Below are positions 27,585 to 39,924 of a stretch of 64,000 nt of DNA, one piece after another. The first letter of the stretch is position 1. Each line of letters begins with the position of its first letter. A model generated the notes under the pieces. It saw only the letters and a list, made by a program, of their open reading frames with translations. It searched no databases and was not told the origin of the DNA. The stretch comes from Neolentinus lepideus HHB14362 ss-1 (lineage: Eukaryota; Basidiomycota; Agaricomycetes; Gloeophyllales; Gloeophyllaceae). A program made the translations under genes and the position numbers. The DNA lies in contig KV425605.1 of assembly GCA_001632425.1 (NCBI GenBank), forward strand, positions 3,822 through 67,821, given 5' to 3'.

Positions 27585-28610
27585 CTAAACCTCAAGGGCC
27601 TTCTGGGCGTAGCAGACGCAGATGTCTACCGTAGTTCCCTCCATATCGTCCCACTCCTTCGCCATGTCGTCCATCCATTGGTCATACTCCTCCTCCGAGT
27701 TGACGTATCCCAAGCCCCCGGCCTTCAAGATGGGCGTCTTCATGCCACGGAAGACACTGATGAAGTTATCTCGTACATCAATACCCTCTTGGCCTGCCCA
27801 CCTTCCTGCGGGCAGCTTGTACTCCTCGACGCGGACGTTCTTGTAACCCGTCTCCTCCAGCATCTTCGGAAGTTGGACGGAACAGTCGATAAGCAACTGT
27901 CGCGACGAGAAGAGCAACTCTAGGAGCGCGCGGTGCTTCACGCTGTGCGGCCCCTCAGCGCCCCAGCGCTTCGCCTCGAGCAGCTGCACCCATCCACCAG
28001 GGGCGAGGGAGCGGTGAATCTCGCCCAAGACGACGGGCCACTCGGATGACTTCAGAGCGGCGATCAACAATCGCTGGTTTACCAAGGCGAACTTATTCGC
28101 CCAGCCTTCAGGTAAGTTGGTGGCAGTGGCGGCAGCAAACTCCGCGTTATCGGGCTTCGTGGTGGGAAAGAGACGGGTCTCTATGTCGATCCCCTGGATA
28201 TGGACGTCTGAGGGTACTTCCTTGGCTAGATCGAGAGCCCATATTCCTGATGGATGAGAATTAACGTCATTTTCGAACATTCAAGATCAGCGAGAATGCG
28301 AACCTGATCCAGTCCCACAGTCCAGTACGTGATCGCCGGACTTGACAGTCGTAGGCGCGAGGACAAGCCTATTGCCTAGCGCACGAATGAGCACTCGGTG
28401 CTGCAGCTCCAGCCTGTCAGGACGAAGTCAGTGATAGTTTCCTGCAGCTGGTAAACATACGTACCGAGCTTGTTCCTCCTCATCCGATGGGAGAATGTAA
28501 CTAGAGCCAGGATATTGCTGGTAGTTGCGTTCACGGTGCTGGATGGGGGCGGAGTGAGCGTTGAAGCCCTCCGTCGTAGCGGGTTCTTGTCTCTGGGTTG
28601 CGACAGACAT
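27585..28610 (-). CDS. SAM-dependent class I methyltransferase (LaeA/TAM-like)
   Basis: Exon 1 starts MSVATQRQEP at 28610 and gives NYQQYPGSSYILPSDEEEQ. A second exon gives VLIRALGNRLVL and DHVLDCGTGS, which splices to GIWALDLAKEVP, forming motif I (SAM-binding loop). GIDIETRLFP follows with an acidic residue at the end of strand 2, and HRSLAPGGWVQLLEA is the post-motif region. Length and motif order fit the large fungal family that includes LaeA-like regulators and small-molecule O-methyltransferases. Sequence alone does not say which. There is no targeting signal. Neighbours upstream and downstream of it are gene-poor except for the flavin monooxygenase. Confidence 0.88.
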
Positions 28611-30053
28611 AGGTGGTGACTTGTAGCGAGAGGGGAAACAATTTCACTGGAGGTGAAGCTGGTTGAGATGGATGTTTTGGCACGCCTCTTATATTCAATC
28701 GGGCTAGCTTCTTTGCCACTCTTTACGCGGAGTGATAAAAAATATCGCACTTCCAAGACAATCACGAGGCTTCTCTGATCAAAGCCCTCACGGGACGTCG
28801 GGAACATATTCGCCTTGAGTTTCCCCTTGTGTCCAGAGAGGGAGATAGCATTGCGTCTCCTTGCGTCATCTAATCAGGCCGAATATTAGCAACATTCGAT
28901 CAGGAGAGTACCGGGATCTAGCAAAGGCTACTAGCAGGAGATAGGAAATGCTCCCCTGCTTGATAATCGAAGCACAAGCCAGTGCATATTTTGGGCAAGA
29001 ATGCATCTACGCATCACCATCATTTCCACTTCGGACATAGCGGCTTAGACATATCGAGATCTTACCCAGCAAGAACCCAGGAATCGATGCCTCGCGGTTA
29101 CGATCGTCTCTTTCGATAATGCGGGACTCGGAAGCTTGATAAAAATCTTCAGCTTCTGTACATGTGCGCTTCTGTCAACCACTGAGTACTGAGTAATCTG
29201 GAGGAATGTGTGGCTGAGGCCGTGATCTCTAGGTAGTTAGCCAGCATGAGACGGGTATCTTGCCCGGTGCCGACTGCCATGCTCGTTATAGCATAGACCT
29301 ATTGATATGAGCTCTCCTTCCCCACTTTTGTCAGTGCAATCGGGGAGGTCGCCGGTTACAATATCGCCTACCGATCTAGGCAATATTAATATGTGGCTTG
29401 CACGACCTGGGAAGCTGGACCCGGTGGGTTAATATCCGAAGTCTGCTCAGGGTCTGAGAAGGGGAGATGAGAAGGAGAGAGATTCTGACAGAATATCTTG
29501 CCGAAGAAAGCTGTGTATCCGCCACGGGGTAGTATACGTCCACTGTTATATAGGCGCGGACCAGTAACGTCTTGCGATATTTGAAGGTCTGAATGTGTGT
29601 CAATGATTAATATTGTCGAATGGCGTTTGCATACGACCTTGACAGTTGTAGGGCAACGAGAGTAAAATCACTCGAGCTCGCTGGACACCCTTGGCCGTCA
29701 GCACATGATGTGGTGGACATAGACGACGATCGGCCTAATCCCCGACAGTTGGCATGCAGATACCCTCACGGCAAACGATGGTCATCAACAACGACATTTT
29801 CTCATCGGCGGAGGGTGATATCCCCACTTTCTCTGGACTGTTTGATGCACGATGCTTACGGCTACACCGACGTAGACACCCTGACGAGCCCGACGACATC
29901 TTCTCACAACGAACCACACAACAGCAACGTTACGCTTCTTTAAATATGAACGACTTCCGCCGAATAAAATGCAGATGTGGCCATGGAGGTCAGGACAATG
30001 CGCTTGTTTGTGGCGAAGATCCGCGCGTCAGACTGCTAATATTCATGATACCC
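28611..30053. other. intergenic, no supported gene
   Basis: The region has short open frames only. On the minus strand TATAAGAGG at 28685-28693 lies about 75 bases upstream of the methyltransferase ATG and may be its TATA box. The right end is the 3' flank of MATH-BTB copy 1. Confidence 0.45.
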
Positions 30054-32099
30054 CTAGGGTCTGGCACCTTGGCCATTCCTTATCGCAGATTTGATTAGCT
30101 TCAGCCATATGCGTGCCTGTCCTCCAGCGTAGTTCTGGAACAAACGATCGAGTAAATCTTCGAAGCTGCTGGTCTTGCACACCTCAACCTTGATGTCATG
30201 TCGCGGCGGAAATGAGTATTGAACAACCAATAGCAGGACCCTGCAAGCTTGTACTCACCCAGTTGTTCTCAACATATTCCTCTTGGAACTGCAAAATCTC
30301 CGGGAACAACGAAGTGAACGATGATCCGAGCTCACGCACGACGGTGTCCGGTGTCATGGATTCTCTGATTACCTGCGCCGCAGCTACTTTTAGCTCTGAT
30401 ATATCGAGCTCTGTGTTTGTGAGGCTTAGCAACCAGGTATTACAAGCTGAAGTCCAACTCACTATCCGCGAGTCGGTATATGCTCTTCGGACTGGCCCAG
30501 GGTATAGTTCCAACTTCCCCGTTTGGCGATATCGCAATCGCACGCTGCTGGTTAAATATACGTCGATCCTTCAATACGTCTTCTTCAAAGCTCTTCTGCG
30601 CCACGGCGACCCGGTAGGTAGATGTGAGTGGCGCGAATGCAATACAACTAGGCGCCAATTTCGTTACTAACCCCATATTAGACAGGAGAGATGTGGTACC
30701 CCGTGTACAAGAAATGTAAGATGGTCCTGAATGTTCTATATCTGCGCCAGCAAGAGCGAAGATAAATGTGCAAACTTCGAATACCAACCCATAGGGGACT
30801 CACGAAAAATCAGATATGTGGACGACTCTCCTGGATCTTTCTGCGCCCCGTCTTCGCTCCACGCCACCGGTCGATTTGGGCGTGCAGACTCCCACAGGAA
30901 GCGGATCATCGATAACAGGTGCATATACATCCGTTTCCTCGATGCTCTAATAACGATGTTTAGCTTGAGCACATCCTGAGTAAAAAGATAAGAAAGCGAG
31001 AATTGTGGGCGCACCAGCGATTCCTCGGCATCATCACCTGCCGGATCGTCGTAATCCGAATCACTTCCCTGTTCCCATGCAGACTCTTCCCAGGCGATAT
31101 CTCCCAGAGTATGCAAAGATTCCTTGTTTTCAGCGAATCCAGAGCCAAAGACTTCTGAACGTGTCAAAAATCAGACATGTGCGTAATGGATGCGCTGAAC
31201 TCACGCGTCTTAAAATAGTCGCATCGAGCCGCAAGGAACCGGGAATGAGCGTAAATAGGGCGAGGATACGATCTGGATGCGTGTGGGTGGTCAATCATGA
31301 AAGAGACGTCCGCGGTGTCAGGGTCGTCAAACATGGATGCCATAACCTCGCTTAATTGCTGCAATGGCGGCCGCAAACCGAGTGTCCAGCTGAAGTAGCC
31401 CTCTGGGTATTCAGCGATGGAATATTCCAAATACAATACGTCCTGGGCTCATAACGACACGTCAGCATTAATTGAAAGGCTAATGCAACTCCGGGACAAA
31501 GATTCCACGTACGTGTTCGCGGAGGACTTCATTATCAGAAATCATGCTTATGCGACAGAATTGTCTCGTGCCCAAACCGAAATTGTCGGGGAGGAACTCA
31601 TGTATCTTGTCAAAGTTCCATGTTGCAATAGCTTCCTGACGGCTGCTGGACTTGAGCTGCAAAATATAGCGACGATCCCATCGGACAAAAGTCCAGGAAA
31701 GTCCGAGGAATATTACGTTACCGTGAATTCCGCTCGCCCGAGTGCCAACCTGGTAATCGGTTTGGGCTTGAGATACATACCAATCCATTCCGTGCTTCTG
31801 TCACGGATGACGACCTCTATCTGCAGACAGCGCATTGTCATTGACAGATCGTGTGTAAGGTTCCCAGTAACTTGCCACCCATTTATCTCCAATGATTGGA
31901 CTATTGTAGTGCAGCGTTATGGCGTTCTGCGAGCTCCGGCACAGTTGACTTAGATTGCGGATTTCGAATGATCCGCTAATCTGTGGGGTATCGCTCAAAG
32001 TACTTGGACAACCAGTAGGTCTGCGATACATACCGTCGAGCACTGCGTTAGCTCCCATCGCAGCTTGGGTTGGTCTACCCTAGATTGAATCCAATCCAT
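30054..32099 (-). CDS. MATH-BTB protein, family copy 1
   Basis: Exon 1 is MDWIQSRVDQPKLRWELTQC, then the first MATH-like exon gives SGSFEIRNLSQLCRS and a strand ending IIGDKW. The BTB N-half reads DVLYLEYSIAEYPEGY, DTADVSFMIDH, PRPIYAHSRFLAARCDYFK. The acidic insertion follows (SAWEQGSDSDYDD), then RVVHISDFS, which splices to the BTB C-half RTILHFLYTGYHIS. The C-terminal box is SMTPDTVVRELGSSFTSLF and the tail ends at a TAG, 30054-30056. After choosing an acceptor before AGCATCGAG near 30.96 kb, no stop remains, so the copy looks intact. By family knowledge MATH binds substrates and BTB binds cullin 3. The gene is divergent from the PDI-like gene and lies 17 kb from the other copies. Exon ends inside the acidic part are less certain. 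Confidence 0.75.
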
Positions 32100-32573
32100 T
32101 GTACGGTCCGATGAGATGTAACCCCTCTGGGGGGTACATGAAACCAGGCAGAGGTTAGAATGAAGAAGTCTTTTGACTGCCTGGGTCTTATGGCAGAGGA
32201 ATGAGAGCTCAACTCGACCCTAAGAGCTTAGATAGACCCATTCTGGCGCCTGTTCGTGAGACTCTGGGCCGAGTTCTACTTTCGTACTGACAGAATTAAA
32301 CAAAAATCAAGGAACCAATGATGAACAGATAAGTTGAAGCTTAGATTGATGCATTGTCTGGCAGAGCCTTCGTTGATGCATACATCAAGGGCATATAGTC
32401 GTCAACTTTCCGGCAGTGACCGACTGCGAAGCTTCCACGTCAGCGCGCGTGCCCCCGCTGATGCCGCCCCCGGTAACTTATAACGCTTGCCCGCTATGAA
32501 GACTTTGTCACAAGGCTTGTGTTCAAAGTCTGCTCAATCTAGCATATCCTACAGCTAGCGACGGAGACAAACC
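32100..32573. other. divergent promoter region (MATH-BTB copy 1 / PDI-like)
   Basis: This 474-bp spacer between two start codons has no gene and must contain both promoters. I recognise no specific operator in it. Confidence 0.5.
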
Positions 32574-33728
32574 ATGTTCGTTCTTCAGCTAATCGCGCTC
32601 GGCCTTGCTTCAGTGGTTTCAGCAGCGCTGTTTCCGAAAGGCACACTCGTGAAAAGCATAGATGAGAAGGGCTTCAGGAAGATCATGCAACAGAACGTGT
32701 GTGTTGTGTTTAGTATCAGAAGAATTGTATCGAACTGACTTCCACTGCAGCAAACTAGCGTAGTGGCGTTCGTTGCGCCATGGTGCGGGGTGAGTAAGAG
32801 TGAGAGAGCATGAACGCAATTCTAAACATATGCGTCCAGTATTGTCAGCGGATGGCACCGGAATATAGTCAAGCGGCTGTCGGCCTGCACCCGTTAGTCT
32901 CTCTGTACGCAGTAGACTGCGACGCGGACAAGAACAAGGGTCTATGCGCCGAGCAGGGAGTGAAAGGCTTCCCCACCGTCAAGGTACACTGTCTCCATGC
33001 GCATCGGACAGAATCCCTAATTAGTGTATCAGCTGTTCCCAAGAGGCGATCAGCTCCCATCTGTGACCTACGATTCGAACGAGCGCACGGCGAACGCGTT
33101 CTTCTACTGGGCGTCGCAGAAGGTGCCACATACGGTGCGGAAACTTGGGCAGGTCGAGGACGTGGAGGAGTGGGTGGCGAAGGCAAGTGCTCGGGGATGT
33201 GTGACCGTACATGAACAAGGCTGACCTGATCTTCAAGAAACCGTCGAAACCCCATGCTGTACTTCTCAGCAAGGACAAGAAGATCCCGCTCCTGTGGAGG
33301 GTCCTGAGTAACAAGTATAGGGACGAGTTGTTATTTGCTATTCACACGGATAAGAAGGGGAACAGTGCCGCCACTCTCGGCGTGAAAGGCGGTGATGACT
33401 CCAAGTCGAAGGTCATCGTTTACCCCGCGGAGTCGACCAAGCCAGCCCTATATGACGGTCAGTGTAATCCGGTAGTGGGCTGTGACTATGTCATTGATAT
33501 CTTGCTGTGTTGTTATGTGTAGGTATGCTGAAGATGGACCCACTGTCCGAGTTTTTCAGTGCGGTGATTGACGGGACAGCCGATTTGCAAGTAGCGGATG
33601 CGGAAACGCCTATTTCGGACGAGCAGGTCGTGCTGAATGTGGCGGATAAGGAAGTTCTTGTCGACGAGGCTGTGAAGGACGCAGGTCCGCCACCAGAGGA
33701 GAGTTCACGAGAGAAGGATGAGTTATAG
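32574..33728 (+). CDS. ER thioredoxin/protein disulfide isomerase-like protein with KDEL
   Basis: Signal peptide MFVLQLIALGLASVVSAALF. Exons 1 (32574-32696) and 2 (32751-32789) lead into exon 3 at 32840, giving SVVAFVAPWCGYCQRMAPEY with the redox motif CGYC. GVKGFPTVK follows, with the cis-proline thioredoxin signature. A second, non-catalytic thioredoxin-like part runs through SYWASQ-type and KKPSKPHAVLLSKDKK segments. The protein ends in REKDEL, an ER retrieval signal. It should form or rearrange disulfides in the ER lumen. It has a single active site, so it resembles Mpd1/ERp38-type proteins rather than full-length PDI. The intron at 32790-32839 splits the CxxC motif between Gly and Tyr. 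Confidence 0.92.
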
Positions 33729-33983
33729 TATATGATCGTGTAATCTTGTTCATTATTAGGGTCTATGGGAATACAGTCAACACAGTGAATGACGCAGGAA
33801 ACTAACGATACAAGCCTAAGCTAGGGATGGGAGTGTAACAGGAGTATTGCACTCATATCACCAGCGGTAGAAAATACAATGCCATACGGATTGCATAGCG
33901 ATGCTTGAACTGAGTGTCCAAAACGCATAACGTACATATGAGTGAAAGAATTAATAACCCAAGAGACTACTGCGGTGGCGTCC

Positions 33984-35008
33984 TCATGCGAGCACAATGC
34001 GCTGACTGGGATTCCACTTGCCAATAAACTGTCCGGTGATGGCATCAATGGCGATCCATGGATACGGACTTCCGTGCGTTTGCACATGTATCCGTTGTTG
34101 CCCATAGACCCATCCACAATAGGACACCCGATCAAGGGCTTGACAATATAGGTAGGCGGGGGTGTACCGTGAGTTGAAGACTTCCATGATCGAATAGGAC
34201 GGACGCCACGTGACATGGGTGGCTTTGGGTAGGTGATAGTAAGGTATGTAAGGAGGATAATGACGAGACTACGTTGTCTATAAGATGATGTAGTAAGAGA
34301 ATAGGGACAGGATGTGTACCGGTTGAGAAGATGGGTATGCAGACCGTGTATGAGCATGAGGCCGATTTCGGACCTCGTCATCATCCTGAAAGAGAATTAG
34401 TCTCAACATGAGGGCGAGGGGACAAATGCACACCCACAGAACTGTTGAATTCTTCTGGTGAATATCGACGGATGAAGTCCACATCATCGTCAAATCGAAC
34501 ACGGTAGGCCCTCCTTCGAGGGAGAGGTTGACGTGGTCTCTCTTTGTACCGGCGGCGGCGGTCGGAGTAGGCTAGGTGCACACCAGCATCGGTTGAGCAC
34601 ACGCCGGTTCAGGTGACAAGTGAAACAATTCACCAGAACGACGAGAAAAGCAGCTGAATAGGCCCATCTTCGAGGATGTGGTGCTAGAGCGTAGAATTCA
34701 CAGAGAATTGTCGCATCGGCTGCGCGATTATATACTCGCAGTGACCGCCACCATGTAGGTCCAAGCAGTGAAGGTGAAAGGTGGTGTCCGAGACATAAGG
34801 AGGCGGCGGTGACGGCTGGAACATGAAAGGCGCAGTCGAGCGTTCCTGTAGTGAGCCCTGCATCGCCCAAATCTAGGTTGCTGAGGGGGTTAGCGGCTCG
34901 CCGGGAGTGTGGCGCTCTCACCGCGTTGAGACGAGGAAGGTAATTACTGTTATATCGTAGACGAGTACGCGTATTGAGCCACATCCAGTGCAAGATGGAA
35001 TCCACCAT
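33984..35008 (-). CDS. hypothetical protein, uncertain exon structure
   Basis: I do not recognise the protein. The most coherent reading starts at the ATG at 35008 (MVDSILHWMWLNTRTRLRYN). An intron at GTGAGAGC then leads to IWAMQGSLQERSTAPFMFQ, PPPPYVSDTTFHLHCLD. Further down are RRRAYRVRFDDDVDFIRRYS and, after an intron, DDDEVRNRPHAHTRSAYPSS. The last exon gives SRHYPPYIPYYHLPK, THVTWRPSYSIMEVFNSRYT and YPWIAIDAITGQFIGKWNPS and ends at a TGA, 33984-33986. The join across the middle (about 34.55-34.75 kb) has more than one solution, and one in-frame TAG must be spliced out. The composition is Tyr/Pro/Arg-rich with no membrane helix. The gene is convergent with the PDI-like gene and divergent from the Nto1-like gene. 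Confidence 0.4.
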
Positions 35009-35407
35009 CCTGCGCCTGGGATAACTGGATACCGTCCTGTCCGGAGCACCCCCTTAATATCATTTCCAGGGACAAAGCAAGTAATTATTTAGTATTCTTG
35101 ACCCCACATATCACCATTCTGTGCTCAAAGAACAGGGGAAGCAGTAAGAGAGACGCGTTGCAGTGCTTAAAACGATGAAACCGAGCCAAGACCACTGGAA
35201 GAGATGCGTGACCTTTCAGGCGTGACCATATTCACGTCATGGGACCTGTATCGCCACTGCACTCACTATATGTACTGTGAATCATCGAGTCCGGCCCGCC
35301 ACTCTGCCAGGTCTGTGAAGTCTGCGTCGTCAAACTTATTAGCCTGTTTCCCTGCCTCTGCATAACTTCAGGAATAAACCGTCGCCCTGCCGAGTTACCC
35401 CCCAGTC
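35009..35407. other. promoter region of the Nto1/BRPF-like gene
   Basis: No gene lies in these 399 bases between the hypothetical minus-strand start and the PHD protein ATG at 35408. It is presumably a shared divergent promoter. Confidence 0.5.
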
Positions 35408-38400
35408 ATGGCTCATGGTGCCTCTTCAGGCCCTGGAGCTTTGCCAAAGCCTTCGTTTGTGAGAGTGCTGGAGGATGTGTCGACCCAGCCAACAGGTGTC
35501 CATGATCAGCAGGCGCGTTCCTATGGCTGTAAGCTCCCTATCTGATATCATATGCGAATTTTCAGTAATATCATTTCAGACAACGACTTCTCTGAGTTCA
35601 AGAGGCCTGAACACTATATTCGCCATATTGGTACGCATATAATAATCTTGCGACCCGATAGCACATAACCTATAGTAAAGAACCTCTCGAAAGTGAACTC
35701 GCGGTTCAAGTAGAATATGACATGGACGAGCAAGGTACATTAGTCTGACATCACATTATAAGTCTATATTGACATACACACATGTAGATCAGGAATGGTT
35801 AGATGCCGTCAATGCTGATCGCAGAAAGGAACAGCTGGACAAGGTCTCGTATGAGGTGTTCGAAGTCATCATGGATCGTCTGGAGAAGGAATGGTTCGAT
35901 TTGGTGAGTCTAGATTCGATATATGTATCACACCACACTATACTTCCATCTTAGACAAAGAATATCCCTAAACCCGACATGGCATTACCCTCGGAAGACT
36001 CTACCTGCGCTATTTGTGATGATTCTGAAGGAGAGAACAGCAATGCTATCGTGTTCTGCGATGGATGTAATCTCGCTGTTCATCAGGGTTTGTCCCATTA
36101 CAGATCTGTCAGCATACATGAGGCTTATACGCCACATAGATTGCTATGGTGTACCTTACATACCCGAAGGCCAATGGCTCTGTCGAAAATGCACTGTTTC
36201 TCCGGAAAACCCTGTTGTAAGAAATCGTCGAGTTACAACGTCAACCGTTCACTAAATCAGACATGTTGCAGTCCTGTATTCTATGCCCAAATGAAGGTGG
36301 CGCATTTAAGCAGACCGTACATGGTGATTGGGTCCATCTTCTATGTGCGATATGGGTGCCCGAAACCCGTGTCGTCAATGATGTATTCATGGAACCCATT
36401 ACTGGCGTTGATAAGATTCCCAAGCAGCGGTGGAAGCTGGTATGTACAGTATCTTGAAAGTGCAACGACAGCGCTACTATATCCTCCATAGAAATGCTCC
36501 ATTTGTGATATCAGGGAAGGGGCCTGTATACAATGTAACAAGGCTACCTGTTTCCTAGCTTTCCATCCCACATGCGCCCGCAAAGAGAAATTTCTTATGC
36601 CCATGAAGAGCACGCAAGGTACAGAGCCCGCAACACTGCAATGTTTCTGCGAGAAACATCTTCCTGTATGTTGCTGTCTCACCTCTCACACCTCAATTAA
36701 CCCAACCTTCACAACCAAGCGGGAACAATGGGAAGCCCGCAAAACTGCGCTGGTTGCGGAACCCTCCACCCCCGAGCCTGGCGACGACAGACGCGCTGCC
36801 AAGAGCGCGCGTGCCTATGCGAAGACGTACAAGCTCGGTCCACCACTCGTGCCCGCGATTATTGTCGAGCGCATCATGCAGTACATTAACAAAGTCAACG
36901 TCAGGAAGAAGCAGGACTTCGTGTACATGGTGTGCAAGTACTGGAGCCTGAAACGGGAGGCGAGGAGGGGTGCGCCGCTGTTAAAGCGCTTGCATCTGGA
37001 ACCGTGGACGGCGAGCGCGGGTGGGAGGGTACAGACGGATGAGGAGAAGTCTATTAAACTTGAGGTGAGTATCATGTCATAGATGGCGCCGCTATTGATA
37101 TTGATGATCGCGGGCGACAGTACATGAAGCGTCTCCGCGAAGACCTGGATATTGTTCGTATGCTGGCTGACATGTGCCGGAGGCGGGAGAGTCGAAAGTT
37201 GCAACAGGCTGAACTTATCAATGATCTTATTTCTCGTTGCCTCTACCCGCACGAAGCCCCGCTACGGTTGGCATTTGAGAGGATCATGGGGCAAGTGGCT
37301 TCAGGACGTGAAACCGTCTGCACACTCACACCCTCTTGTAGATTTGATCGACACGACTTCTTCAAGACCCCTGTTTCGCGAAATGACGTGCCTGATTATT
37401 TTGATATCGTCCAGCGTCCGATGTGCTGGAGTATCATTGATGACAAGCTGGACAAGCACGAGTATTGGAACCTGCAAGACCTCAAGGTTTCTCTATCTGT
37501 CTCTTACTCTGTAGCGGCTAACCCGGAACCGGACAGGATGACATCAACCTTGTACTCGACAATGCCATGCTCTACAACAAGTCCGATACTGTCTATCACA
37601 AAGCCGCAAGCAGGATTAAGGCCAACGCCCAGCCGATCCTCGAAGAGCTGGACAAGCAAGCCACGTCGCACTGGGCCGAGATTGCGAATATCGACGGCGG
37701 CGATATCGACCTTCGATCACCCATCGGTGATCTTGAGCCACCTCTAAGCACCCTCGACCTCCTTTTCTCTGCAGACCATATCAAAGACGACATCAACTTC
37801 ATCCTTGAATCAGCACCTCTTGTGTCGCTCCTCAATTATGAATTTGAGAAGCTGAAGCCGCCCCCGCCACCTCCGCCGATGCCGCCCCCGAAGCCCAAGA
37901 AGCAGAAGAAAAGGCCCAGGAACGAGCCTGATGCGGATGCGGTGGATGCTTCGCCTGGCTTCCCGGCACCTCGGACAAGAAGAGCCCTTGCTGCTGCTGC
38001 TGCCTTCGAGGCCGAGGCTCGCGGGGAAACTGATGCGAGCCAAAATTCGGAAGTTGCACCAACACCAGAACCTCAGCCGGAGGTATTGCCCGCTCCTACA
38101 GCTCCTGAGAAGCCAGCCAAAGCAAAACGGGCACAACCGAAGACGCCGTACTCGGAGATCCCGACGGTGGTGAATGACGTGGATAGCCGGGAGTCGTTCA
38201 AGAAGTTCGAGCAAGGTTGGATTCTACCTCCTGATGTCCGTCGGGGCGGGAGAGCGCCGGTACAGAGGGCACCACTGCCCCCTCCTAAGAAAAAAAATCG
38301 TCCTAGCAGTATGCTTTATCTCTCTGCTTACGTCTACCCTGTCTTGACTAAGTTTGTGTGCTAGCTTCGAAGTCCCAGTTGTCCGTTGCTGCTACCTCGT

Positions 38401-39924
38401 CAGCAGAGAATGAGACGCTACACGAGCAGTCTGTCAGTCAAACAGGGGATACAACGGAGTCTATAACTTCCGCTCTACCTCCTCCCGAAGATGAAGCTCC
38501 GGTTGACGCGTCAGATAACGTTAACCAGCCCAACCAGGTTGCCTATGAAGCCGTCCACAACCCTACAGCTAGAGACATGGAAGCGTCCTCACCTCTCACT
38601 GCAGGACCCGATGAACATGAACACGAGACAATGGAGGTGGATATTCGGTCAGAGCTGGAAGCTGCTGAGATTCATGCGGCATCAAATGAAGCTATCGAGA
38701 TTCTCAACACGCCAGTTGTGACTGCTGACGTTTTTGAAGCGCCGACAGAAACAACTGAGATCCCCGAGAATCCGCCGGAAATACCTGACCACGAGAAGAC
38801 GCTGGAACAGGACGCGGAGGAGAAACTTGACGAGGTTGCCCCTGCTCCACTTAGAGCCATTATCATCGAGGTTCTTGACACTCCCGCTACGCGAAGAGAA
38901 AAGGCCATGCAGAAGAAGTTCGAGAGAATGCAAAGAGAGGAGGCGGCTAGGGTGACTGCGCGGGTGCAGTCTGAGCACGGTTCCTCAACTGCTCCCATGT
39001 CAACTAAACCGGAAGATGCCGAGGCATCTGAGTTGAGCGACTTGAGTGAGCTTGAGAGTGAGGATGAGGAGGTCGAAACGGAAGCTCAAAAGGCAGAAGA
39101 TAGGAGGAAGGCTGAGGAAGAGAAAAGAGTTAAAGAGGAACGGAAGGATAAATGGAAGACTGAGGCAGGAGCCATTGTCCTGGACGATCATGAGTATCTC
39201 GAAGGAGGCACGCTAGGTGAGTTATGTGCTTCTATTCTTGCTGATGATTTCTCCGTTGACCTAGTACGCTGCGACCTTCCAGTCTGGGCCAAAGCTCGTG
39301 AGTGACCCCGTCAAGCGAATGCGAGAATACTAGCTAATTATCGATCTTTGCAGACTCGTTCCCTTGGTGGGCAGCAGTCGTGTTCGAACCTGATGATCCG
39401 AGCATACCCAAGGCTGTTCAGCGAGAGAAGCAGAACGTGAAGAGAACGATGGGTGGTCCGTTGCATCTGGTGCGATTCTATGACAGCAAATCCTCCTGGT
39501 ACGTGGTCCGTGTCTCTGAGACCCCTCACTTGCTTGACTTTCCACTAGGATTTGGCTGGAATTGGATAAGCTACGGTATCTGCGCGAGAACAACGGCAAG
39601 TCCCTCCAGAAAAGTATTCCGACTATTCCGACTCACAGTCATATTCTAGCTCTGGACGAAGAATTCCTCCAGGGCTCCTCCAGACAACGGTTCAGGACGA
39701 AAGGCCTCCGGGCCGAATGTCGTGCTGCGTATAGGTTCGGCCTGGTTTCTTTGTCGTTGGGAGTATGTCCGCTGATGTCTGCTTGTACCCATAGGCGTGC
39801 AATGGCAGAGATGGAACAGGGCGACGAAGAGGAGACTCGGACAGAGACCGATGGGATAGGAAGGACGGCTACACCCACCACTCAACCTGAAGGAGATGGT
39901 GATGCCGTTATGACTGATTTGTAG
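35408..39924 (+). CDS. PHD-bromodomain-PWWP chromatin reader (Nto1/BRPF-like)
   Basis: A multi-exon gene starting [20 protein letters not shown]. Domains in order: an Epl1-like N-terminal segment; PHD finger [20 protein letters not shown] followed by [18 protein letters not shown]; the extended zinc knuckle and second PHD ([48 protein letters not shown]). Then a bromodomain ([20 protein letters not shown], then [16 protein letters not shown]), Pro-rich and long acidic/charged linkers, and a C-terminal PWWP domain ([20 protein letters not shown]). This is the order of animal BRPF1 and of Nto1 in NuA3, so the product is probably the scaffold of a MYST histone acetyltransferase complex that reads modified H3. 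PWWA replaces PWWP in the signature. It is nuclear by inference. Confidence 0.93.

Noticed and set aside
30736..31167. Apparent frame break in MATH-BTB copy 1 between the acidic box and the YLYTG exon
   Set aside because: An acceptor before AGCATCGAG near 30.96 kb gives an open frame ending RVVHISDFS, matching the paralogs.
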